Below are positions 8,345-16,900 of a stretch of 49,814 nucleotides of DNA, one piece after another. The DNA is taken from assembly GCA_034638255.1 (NCBI GenBank), contig JAWPGT010000122.1:1-49814 (forward strand). Direction: 5' to 3'. The translations under genes and the position numbers were made by a program. The stretch is from Coprinus comatus. Its lineage: Eukaryota; Basidiomycota; Agaricomycetes; Agaricales; Agaricaceae. Positions within the stretch are counted from its first letter, which is position 1. Every line of letters starts with the position of its first letter. A model generated the notes under the pieces. That model worked only from the letters and a program-made list of their open reading frames with translations, made no database searches and was not told the DNA's origin.

Positions 8345-11300
8345 GTCTCTTTTTATAACTTTTTAGGGTTGCTCCTGAATTGGTGAGATTCGATTCAGGC
8401 TCCCAAGAATCTTCCGTAGAAGAGTATCCTTTCCAATGAACAAGATACCGTCTTGTCCTCGGGGTTCCTTTGTGGTGTAGGATATTTTCGACCTCGTATT
8501 CTTCTTCTCCATTTACGATGTCTGGAGGTGGTGCTGTAAACATTTTGCCATATACGTCATTCTCTTTGACAGGAGTGAGGAGTTGGATATGGAATTTGTT
8601 GTGGATCCTCCACGTCATTGGTAACTCTAGCTCATAGGTGGTTGTTCCTATTTTGCGTAGAATTTTGAAGGGGCCTTCTCGGCGTTGTGCCATTTTCTTC
8701 GATTTGTATTTGATTTGGAGGTTTCTGTTATCGAGCCAGACCCGTTGTCCTGGTTCTAGGGTTGGTAATGGTCTGTTCGATCTAGCGGTCATAAGTTGAC
8801 GCATATGTTCATGAGCTTCTTGAGCCTGTTCTCTTGTTTGCTTGAGGTACTCAAATCGGGATGAGATAGATGGGATGTTTGAGGGTTCTTCCGTAGTATG
8901 GAATGTTTTTGGTGCATAGCCATACATTAGTTCGAATGGGGTTTGAGTGCGACCAGCATGGGTACGGGAATTGTGTGTAAATTCGAGGATAGGCAGTGCT
9001 CGTGCCCAGGAGTTGGGGTTTGCAGAGCAATAGATGGATAAGAATAGTTCAATCTCTTGATTGAATCTTTCGGTTGATCCGTCGGATTGAGGGTGATAGG
9101 CGGTCGAGTATGCGGGTTCTATATTTAGTTTTGAATAGAATTCTTGCATTGACTTAGCGATGAATTGGGGTCCTCGATCTGAGATAACCTTTTCGGGAGT
9201 TCCGAATTTGGCGAATAACCGTTCTATCAATAGCTCGGCTATGTCATCGGCTGTGGCTGTTTTCGCAGTAGGAATAATTAATATCCCCTTTGTAAGTCCA
9301 TGGTCCACTATGGACAATATAGAGTCATAGGGGCCGTCTGGAGGTAGATCCGTTATCATATCCATGGAGATTTGGGTGAATGGACGGATGGAAGCAGGTC
9401 CTTTTATGGGTTGTAAAGGTGCTTTGAGTGGGTGGCAGTTAATCTTGTATTGTTGACAAGTTCCACAACCTTGAATGTAGTTGTGTACGAACGAGTTCAT
9501 ACCAGGCCAGTAACAGTATTGCTTTAATTTTCGTAAAGTTTCTGTAATTCCTGGGTGTCCAGCGGTGATATGGTCGTGTACTCTTTGTAAGAGGGATCGT
9601 CAAAGAAGAAGATCATCTGGGATGACAATCTTATTCTGGTAGCGGAGGAAACCATCGTCATCAATGACGTATGTTTCAGGAATAGATGAAGACCGTTGCT
9701 GAGTGACGTCTTTTATTTTCTGACCGATGAGGTCATCAATAATGCAGAGTGACGTTTCTTGTAAGTCTGTGGAGAATAATGACGGGGGTAGTGCAGTTAC
9801 GTCATGATTATCGTCTCCGATAGGTACGTGATCAGGTCTTCGGGATAGATGATCAGCGGGACCATTTTTCTTGCCGGGAATATGTCGGATTTCGATGTTG
9901 AATCTTTGCATATACGCTGTCCATCGTGCTTGTCGTCAGTTGAGATCTTGAGGGTTTTTCCAACGTTTGAGGTTTTCGTGATCGGACCATACAATGGTTT
10001 TGTGTGGTGATCCTTCGAAGTAGTGTCTCCACTCCGTGAGTGCTCGAATTATTGCGAGAAATTCTTGCTCTGAGCAATGATAGTTTCGTTCGGCGGGATT
10101 GAAACTTCGGCTGTGATAAGCAACTGGGTGCTTGACTCCATTGGTGTCTCGTTGTAGTAGGACAGCTCCTGTTGCGTATAGAGATGCATCGCATTCTATT
10201 TCAAACGGTTTAGTTTGATCGGCAACTGTGAGGATGGGTTGTGTGAGAAATCGCGCTTTCAGATCTTCGAATGAAGACTGGCATTCGGATGTCCAATCGA
10301 ATACTTTAGTATTAGACATAAGAGCGTTAAGCGGATGTGCGAGGTCGGAGTAGTTTCGAATGAATTTGCGGTAGAAGTTGCAAAATCCAATGAACTTGCG
10401 AACGTCTCGTACTGATTTGGGTACGGGCCATTGTTGGATGCCTTGTAATTTTGCGGGGTCCATGGCGACGTTGTTGGGAGTGATGATTACACCGAGATAC
10501 TCGAGGTGTTGTTTTTCAAATTCGCATTTCTCTGTTTTGAGAAATAGATCATTCTTTAGGAGGATTCGTAGTACTTCTTTAGTGATATGGCGAAGTTCCT
10601 CTTTAGTTTTGGCATGAATGAGGATATCATCCATATAGACAATGACTTCTCCATCATCTATCAGCTTTCTAAACAATGAGTCCATCATTGCTTGGAAGGT
10701 AGCTGGCGAGTTGCACATTCCAAAGAACATGACTGTGGGTTCGAAAAGTCCTTTAGTTGTTTTAAAAGCTCCTTTCCATTGATCTCCATCTTTTATGCGG
10801 ATATTGTTATATCCTAGACGAACATCAAGTTTTGTGAACCATTTCGAATCTCTCAATTTGTTGAGTATTGATGAGATCAGGGGAATGGGATATGCGTTTT
10901 TGATAGTGTGTTGATTTAGATATCTGTAATCTTGACAGGGCCGTAGTTTTCCATCTTTCTTTCCTACAAAGAAGAAGGGGGAGGCCATAGGTGATTTTGA
11001 AGGTCGAATGTAACCTTTTTCAAGATTCTCTTTTAAGAAGGTGTCGAGTTCCTTCTCTTCTAGAGGTGATAACCGATATGGTTTAATTGAATGAGCTTCG
11101 AATGAATCTTCGAGTTCGATTTTATGATCCCAAGGTCGGGTTTGAGGAAAGCGCTCTGATGCTTTCTTGTCAAAGAGCTTGTAGAATTCGGCAAACTCTT
11201 TAGGAACGACTTTCTTAGGGTCGTCTTGTTTCTTGTCACCAAATTGTTGAGCAATGGTATTGGAGGATGATGTTTTGACATTGATTTCAACTGAGTCTTC

Positions 11301-11857
11301 CTCATCGAGGCAGATTTTGTTCAGTTGTGTGTCATCATCTGTAATGGTTTGAATTAGATCAAGGTATATCTCGTCGCTTGATTCTTCTTCTCTCCATTTA
11401 AGTAATCTGTCAGACCAATTGATGTCTGGATTATTTTCCTGTAACCAGGGGAATCCTAAAATGATTCTAGGTTTTCCGAGACTGATTATTTTGGCTTCGA
11501 TGTTGTTTGTCACCATTAACTGTACAGTTCAATGGGGAATAGAATGAACAAACACCATTTTTGGTACCATCTGCATTGTAAGCAGTAATGGGTTTTAAGA
11601 GTTTCTTGACAGGCATTGGTGTTGTTTTACCAAAGCTGGGTCAATGAAATTTCCTCCTGCTCCTGAGTCGATGAGGGCGAGGATATCCACGGTTTCTGAG
11701 TTGGCTACTGCACTGGAAGTTTGTGTGGGGGCGTAGATAGAGTTGGATCCATTTCCTCCGAGTTGTACAGCGTTGAGTGGAAGAGGAATAGAATATGATG
11801 ATGTAGATGGGGCAGTAGACACAGATGGAAGAGAGTTAGACGTGGTGGCTAATCTCT
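8334..11857 (-). pseudogene. pol: GypA-2 pol: protease, RT, RNase H, integrase, chromodomain (frameshifts and stops)
   Basis: Same order as in GypA-1 but complete to the C terminus: protease LIDSGAGGNF, RT VYMDDIL, RNase H IECDAS, integrase zinc region and DDE core (SMDMITD, ISDRGPQF, STERFNQE), then a chromodomain (YEVENILHHKG, YLVHWKGY, SWEPE) ending KKRHGL. The chromodomain and integrase place it with chromoviruses. Breaks: a 1-bp deletion near 11618 after LVKQHQ, two further missing bases near 11505-11515 that restore the frame, TGA at 9936-9938 (GypB has Arg codons in the matching RRQAR; GypA-1 reads CAA) and TGA at 9600-9602, which GypA-1 shares. Pol is in the -1 frame relative to gag. 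The stop TAA overlaps the ORF3 start. Confidence 0.94.
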
Positions 11858-13021
11858 TTAAGCAAAATCCTTGATTTCGCTGCTGAAATCGTCGTTCATG
11901 TTATCTTGGGAGAAGTAATCGTAGACGTCTGCTACTTCTTCTTCAGGGGCGGTTTCAATGAGGTTGTTGATCTGGCGTCGTAGATGGGGGTTTCGATTTT
12001 TGGTGGTCGGGGCCTTCCTCTGGTTGTACGCCTGGCGAGGGATTGTCCTCGGGCGATTAGGTGATGGGCCAGTTCGTCGAGCTGGGCATCGGTTGGCGAA
12101 ATGGCCTGGTTTCTTGCAGAGGAAACAGAGTCGATCTCTGAACAATTCCTTTTGTTCGCTTGTGAAGACTCTGTCGATGAATTGATTAAGGATTTCTCCG
12201 GGATCAATTTGAGATGGCTGAGGGGCTTCTTCTTCAAAGTCCTCCTGTTCATCGTGTATGTTACAGAGTTCCTCTTCACCGTTGAGGCGAAGGTTATTGA
12301 TTGCCTCTTCGATGTAGTCGACATCCATGGCGTACGGGTCTTTTGCGACCACGGGTGGTTGAACGTAACGCGGGATAGACTGCGGTTGACGAAAGTTTTG
12401 AGCCTGGCGATAGCGAGGGTTTTGACGTATTTGAGGGTTCCTTTGGGGATAGTGTGTCTGACGATAGTCTCGTTCAGACTGAAGTATGTGGCTGGCTGCG
12501 CGGGCAGCGCCTTTCCATGCTTCATAGGTATCGGCTGGCATGGCTCTGATGGCATACATTCCAATTGTGGGTTCAAGACCCATTTTGAAGAGATGGATTT
12601 TGAGTGTGTCTTGTGTGATTTGTGCCTCAAGTGCGAGGGATTCGAATTCTGCGATGTACTCATGTACGTTGCGCATTCCTTGTTTAAACTTGGTAATCCG
12701 GGCCATGGCATCTGAGACATGGGTGGATGAGCGGAAGCTTGTGTCCAAGGCTTTGGTGAATGCTGTGAAGGTTCCCAAATTGTAGGTTGAAGTCTTGTCG
12801 TCGTATGCGCTTTCTGTGAAGGCATGTGCCCATGTGGCTGCCGGTCCAACCATAAGGGAAAGAGTGTATAGGATCTTTGTTTCGCTGTCATGGAATCGGG
12901 CTTGATCTGCTGCATAGTAGATTCCAAGTCGTTGCTTCCAATGACTGTAGGATGCTGTGTCTCCAGCGAATGGTGGGGGAACTGGGAGTTTGAGTGCTGG
13001 GACTGTGGTTGTGGAGGGCAT
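11858..13021 (-). CDS. gag: GypA-2 gag (387 aa, open)
   Basis: Intact Gag frame from ATG 13021. The capsid-like region begins FAGDTASYSHWKQR and includes TKFKQGMRNVHEYIAEFESL; a single CCHC zinc knuckle (CFLCKKPGHFANRC) sits near residue 305, followed by a basic tail and an acidic end (DDFSSEIKDFA). It has CGA arginine codons where GypA-1 has TGA. The stop is in GCT TAA, and pol continues in the -1 frame; the preceding GAT TTT codons would allow Phe-tRNA re-pairing after a -1 slip, but no classical heptamer is seen. A long acidic and proline-rich frame lies upstream (about 13021-13400) without an ATG, so a longer N terminus by splicing or non-AUG initiation is possible. Confidence 0.88.
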   Translation of the reverse strand: MPSTTTVPALKLPVPPPFAGDTASYSHWKQRLGIYYAADQARFHDSETKILYTLSLMVGPAATWAHAFTESAYDDKTSTYNLGTFTAFTKALDTSFRSSTHVSDAMARITKFKQGMRNVHEYIAEFESLALEAQITQDTLKIHLFKMGLEPTIGMYAIRAMPADTYEAWKGAARAASHILQSERDYRQTHYPQRNPQIRQNPRYRQAQNFRQPQSIPRYVQPPVVAKDPYAMDVDYIEEAINNLRLNGEEELCNIHDEQEDFEEEAPQPSQIDPGEILNQFIDRVFTSEQKELFRDRLCFLCKKPGHFANRCPARRTGPSPNRPRTIPRQAYNQRKAPTTKNRNPHLRRQINNLIETAPEEEVADVYDYFSQDNMNDDFSSEIKDFA

Positions 13022-13628
13022 CTTTGAATTTGAGCTTGGCGAGCTGTTTGTAGTAGATGTGAGGGGATTTGGTGGAGCCGGGGGTAATGACGAAGTGTGT
13101 GGAGTTGTTGGGTTGGCGGGAGTTGGGATTGGTGTATGGACTCGAGACGGGATAGTAACTCTAGGTCTTCGAGGAGGGATTGGCAGGGGGTCGTCGTCGT
13201 CTGAGTCGTCTTCTTCGGATGAAGATTGTTGTTGTTTCTCTCTGTATTGCTGTTTTGAAGTTTCGCTAGATTGCGAACCTTGTCGTTGTATAGGACTAGG
13301 TTCTCCGAAAAGCTGAGATTGGGGAGGTACTGGTGGTTGTGTATAAAATGACGAGGTGGAGCGTCCAGAGTCTTGTGAAGTAGAGGCTTGGATCGGTCCG
13401 GGGATGTGAACTGGGAAGGGTTCGGTGGAAGGGGTTTCTCGGTAGCGAGATCTGCTTCGTTGAAGTTGTGACCTATCAAATTCCGGTTTAGGAACTGATG
13501 TTTGGCTGGTTCTTCGTTGTCGTGAAATGATGATTCAGAGTTGGTGGTTGCCCAAGAATTGGTAGAGGTTTTTATAAAGGAGTGTGGTGGTGTAAGGAAT
13601 GGATTGGGAATGGAAAAGGGAGAACTGC

Positions 13629-13735
13629 TGCCTAACAGCTTGATAATGCTCGCTTAGAGCTTTTACTGACTAACAGCTTGAGTGCTCGCTTAGAGCTTTT
13701 ACTGACTTAACAGCTTGCGCTCGCTTAGAGCTTGA
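13629..13735 (-). repeat. Tandem repeats in the GypA-2 5' leader
   Basis: Three imperfect units containing AAGCTCTAAGCGAGC and CAAGCTGTTA, about 350-470 nt after the 5' LTR. The rest of the leader (13736-14082) shows no ORF or recognised motif. The GypB leader also carries a tandem repeat (30850-30947) of unrelated sequence. Confidence 0.75.
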
Positions 13736-14082
13736 CGGCCAGGGGGTCCTAATTAAAGGGGCCTGACTACGACTTACTAAATGCGTAGATTTCAGCGATG
13801 TACAAACCCACCGCGGTCCGGTTGGCTAGGATTTCAAACACCTAGACTTCCCACTTTGCTCCGGCGAAGGAGTATCACTTTGTGAGCTGCGACGCGTTAT
13901 ACCAGGGATTAGCGGGTATAACAACTACCAGTATACCACTAAGAGGTACCGGTTAGACCAGAACAAGTAACGCCGTTTCAAGTTCCAAGATGACGGGAAT
14001 CGATTGACTGCCGGGTTTCGACAATCCTCCGTTCGGTTCCAAGGGGGAGAGACCGGATAACCCTACCGGTCCAGTGAAAGGG

Positions 14083-14094
14083 AAGCTTTAATCT
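14083..14094 (-). other. Candidate self-primer binding site of GypA-2
   Basis: In element sense the first bases after the 5' LTR are TT then AGATTAAAGCTT (12 nt). Its reverse complement, AAGCTTTAATCT, occurs in the LTR starting 35 nt after the start of the TATAAATA box (LTR C 16724-16735; LTR B 14262-14273 on the complementary strand). That is about where transcription should begin. Tf1 of fission yeast and related sushi elements prime by folding back the mRNA 5' end onto such a site. The bases after the LTR do not begin TGG as expected for a tRNA 3'-end primer. Confidence 0.75.
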
Positions 14095-14096
14095 AA

Positions 14097-14721
14097 TGTT
14101 ATGACCACGAACCGTTAAGCTGAACACTCCTGGAACTTAAACGCTAGAGTGCAGTCGTGTAGGAACGTGCGATCAATAAACACTCTGCTGCAATCTCAAG
14201 GCCTTTCAACCTAGTGACCGAGAGGTATGGAGACAGAGATGTATAAGGGCTACAACAGAAGAGATTAAAGCTTAAGGCTTTAATGATCTAATACAGCGAG
14301 TATTTATACTATTCTAGGGAGGTTCCTAATAATAGCTACTAACTACATATATCCTAAATACTCGTCATCGCTTTATAATCTACTCCATACACAATGCTAG
14401 AACTGTCAACAGGAGTAGGTGAGACATCGGGGTCGGGGACTATTTACTCCATATACAATGAAAGATTAGTCAACAGGAGTAAAATGATGAAACAGATAAC
14501 TAATACTGGAGCTGGGGAAATGCAGACTTCTAAGCATAAGTGGAGTCTCATACTTAGTTCGATGTTAGGTCATAGCAATGTCATAGTGATGTCACCAGGG
14601 AATGGTATGTCAGGCGGAGTCGTCCATAGTGTCGTCATTGGGAATGAGTTCGGGGAAGATGGCGAACAAGTCTTCCTCGGTGGTGGTGGTACGGGCCGGT
14701 GGTTTGGGTGGGCTCGTAACA
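14097..14721 (-). repeat. LTR B (5' LTR of GypA-2), 625 bp, mosaic
   Basis: In element sense TGTTACGAGCCC .. GGTCATAACA. It equals LTR A at both ends, but from 14285 to 14597 it equals LTR C (GypA-1 3' LTR, 16400-16712) at all of about 16 positions where A and C differ. Markers 14143 and 14628-14629 return to the A state. It carries a TATAAATA promoter box and, just downstream, a palindrome ATTAAAGC..GCTTTAAT overlapping the predicted transcript start. Confidence 0.95.
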
Positions 14722-14726
14722 CCGCA
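14722..14726. repeat. Target-site duplication of GypA-2, right copy (CCGCA)
   Basis: Exact repeat of 6470-6474; the GypA-1 integrase frame resumes here with PAYSTAYHPQ. Confidence 0.95.
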
Positions 14727-15043
14727 TACTCGACTGCCTACCACCCTCAATCCGACGGATCAACCGAAAGATTCAATCAAGAGATTGAACTATTCTTATC
14801 CATCTATTGCTCTGCAAACCCCAACTCCTGGGCACGAGCACTGCCTATCCTCGAATTCACACACAATTCCCGCACCCATGCTGGTCGCACTCAAACCCCA
14901 TTCGAACTAATGTATGGCTATGCACCTAAAACATTCCATACTACGGAAGAACCCTCAAACATTCCATCTATCTCATCCCGATTCGAGTACCTCAAGCAAA
15001 CAAGAGAACAGGCTCAAGAAGCTCATGAACATATGCGTCAACC
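14722..15043 (+). pseudogene. pol: GypA-1 pol, integrase C-terminal remnant
   Basis: Encodes STAYHPQSDGSTERFNQE with the third catalytic Glu of the DDE triad, then ELMYGYAPKTFH and related integrase sequence that reads identical to GypA-2 protein. It breaks off at EHMRQ, where the 460-bp deletion joins it to ORF3. Chromodomain absent. It cannot be functional because the front part is 8.2 kb away beyond GypA-2. Confidence 0.92.
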
Positions 15044-16236
15044 AAATCCCCAGTTCAATGCTCTACTCTCCTCCCAATACACCCATCACTACTATCACCA
15101 ATGCCCCCTCCACCGTACTCCCAACCCAAACCTTGGCTCCTACCAATGGTTCCACCACACGCATCCCTCTCCCGTATTCCCCTGACACTCAGCTTGTTCG
15201 ATTCCGACTATCATGCGAAACATACATCGCTGACCTCGAATCCGTTCATCGAAACAACTCTGAACGCCGCACACTCCTTCACACCCTTCGGGAAGACCTA
15301 TCTGCTTACTTTCCTCAAAGAGCTAAGGAACTGTACCTTTGGGACACCTTGGCCCACACTTGTCAAAAACTCCAATCGAATGGTTTTTCACAACCAGAGC
15401 ATGCTAGCCTCCACCAGCTTTTCCAGGATCTTGACAGATCCCGAAATTCAAGACCTTCGCTCTTCAGCGTTAGTTTTGGACCACGATATGTTAGCACTAG
15501 CAACCTTGAGACTCGAAGGGACGGAACCCTTTCTGGAGACTCGGAAGCGACTCACACCCCTCCTCAGGAACCACTACATGCTCGAACAATGGGCCCGGAA
15601 CCTGACCACTCAGGAAAGCTACTACCTGACCAACCTACTATCCCATCAAACGTTCCCAGCCAATGTCCCCAGACCCCATACATGCCACCAATTAAATCCA
15701 CACAGCGTCGGTGCCCTGCATGTAATGGACATAACCACTTCCTACCACATTGCGAAAGTTACTTCTGCAACCACTGTAAGCAAACTGCTCCAGGCCACTA
15801 TGCCAAGCATTGCTCCCGCAACAAGTACAAAGGCCTCCCTTCCAACACCATCCCGACCTCTGTTATTGAGGAGCACTACCTCCAAAACCCTAAACTCCGC
15901 CCTGCCGATAAAACGGACAGTAACATTCTACAAGGAGATAGGACACTTTTACAACAGCAACCGACACAACGACCAATCAATCGAGGGACAATGCGTCCTA
16001 GCATTCATGAACCACCAGAGATACGCCGCTCACAATCGACAGGACCCCGTACCCCGATTCCGACTGGATCTCGCAGTGAAAGACATCATCGATGCCATTC
16101 CCACTCTCGCCAAGCACGCCGCCACTCATGCCAGAGTACTGGATCAAATCAAGAAGACTTTGGACGAGACTTTGGAGAAGACTACGACCCCGTTGCCGAG
16201 GCCAACATCACTGGCTCCCCTTGCCGAGACCTCTGA
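15044..16236 (+). pseudogene. GypA-1 ORF3, start codon deleted but frame otherwise intact
   Basis: Matches GypA-2 ORF3 from its residue N4 on. Only two amino-acid differences were seen (CQKL/CQKN and RHSC/RHSR). Both zinc knuckles (CPACNGHNHFLPHC and CNHCKQTAPGHYAKHC) are present. The ATG was lost with the 460-bp deletion. It is striking that this copy has no stop codons although gag and RT of the same element carry several; recent gene conversion with GypA-2 or selection could explain it. Confidence 0.82.
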
Positions 16237-16275
16237 AGTTGAGAATGAGGACATTCCTGCTAAGGAAGGAAGTAA

Positions 16276-16900
16276 TGTTATGAGTCCACCCAAACCACCG
16301 GCCCGTACCACCACCACCGAGGAAGACTTGTTCACCATCTTCCCCAAACTCATTCCCAATGACGACATCATGGACGACTCCGCCTGACATACCATTCCCT
16401 GGTGACATCACTATGACATTGCTATGACCTAACATCGAACTAAGTATGAGACTCCACTTATGCTTAGAAGTCTGCATTTCCCCAGCTCCAGTATTAGTTA
16501 TCTGTTTCATCATTTTACTCCTGTTGACTAATCTTTCATTGTATATGGAGTAAATAGTCCCCGACCCCGATGTCTCACCTACTCCTGTTGACAGTTCTAG
16601 CATTGTGTATGGAGTAGATTATAAAGCGATGACGAGTATTTAGGATATATGTAGTTAGTAGCTATTATTAGGAACCTCCCTAGAATAGTATAAATACTCG
16701 CTGTATTAGATCATTAAAGCCTTAAGCTTTAATCTCTTCTGTTGTAGCCCTTATACATCTCTGTCTCCATACCTCTCGGTCACTAGGTTGAAAGGCCTTG
16801 AGATTGCAGCAGAGTGTTTATTGATCGCACGTTCCTACACGACTGCACTCTAGTGTTTAAGTTCCAGGAGTGTTCAGCTTAACGGTTCGTGGTCATAACA
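16276..16900 (+). repeat. LTR C (3' LTR of GypA-1), 625 bp
   Basis: Runs TGTTATGAGTCC .. GGTCATAACA with 8-bp inverted ends TGTTATGA/TCATAACA, preceded by the polypurine tract AAGGAAGGAAGTAA (16262-16275). TATAAATA box at 16689-16696; predicted transcript start and self-primer AAGCTTTAATCT at 16724-16735; palindrome ATTAAAGC/GCTTTAAT at 16712-16732. It lies in inverted orientation to LTR B, 1.6 kb away, and is the likely donor of the conversion tract there. Confidence 0.95.
16689..16696 (+). promoter_or_regulatory. TATA box of the GypA LTR promoter
   Basis: TATAAATA lies 35 nt before the segment complementary to the primer-binding site; the same spacing occurs in GypB. The same box is present in LTRs A and B on the opposite strand. 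Confidence 0.75.

Larger units (their letters stand above)
6475..14721 (-). mobile_element. GypA-2: full-length Ty3/Gypsy (chromovirus-like) element, 8247 bp, inserted in GypA-1
   Basis: Two 625-bp LTRs (6475-7099 and 14097-14721) with matching TGTTA..TAACA ends bound gag, pol and a third ORF, all on the minus strand. A perfect 5-bp duplication flanks it. Outside one tract of LTR B its two LTRs read as identical, so the insertion is young; yet pol carries frameshifts and stops. Order on the minus strand: LTR B, primer-binding segment, leader with repeats, gag, pol with chromodomain, ORF3, polypurine tract, LTR A. Confidence 0.96.
14722..16900 (+). mobile_element. GypA-1, right part: end of integrase, ORF3, 3' LTR
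   Basis: Continuation of the element interrupted at 6474. Compared with GypA-2, about 460 bp are missing between the integrase sequence EHMRQ (15040) and the ORF3 sequence NQIPSS (15044). The deletion removes the end of integrase, the chromodomain and the ORF3 start, and the junction shares AAC in both parents. The 3' LTR ends at 16900. The expected host target duplication is CAAGG (16901-16905); its partner would lie left of the window. Confidence 0.93.

Noticed and set aside
15101..16387. A 428-codon frame overlapping ORF3 (also 6988-8274 on the minus strand)
   Set aside because: It runs through the polypurine tract into the LTR, lacks the zinc knuckles and overlaps the frame that has them, so it is treated as a shadow.
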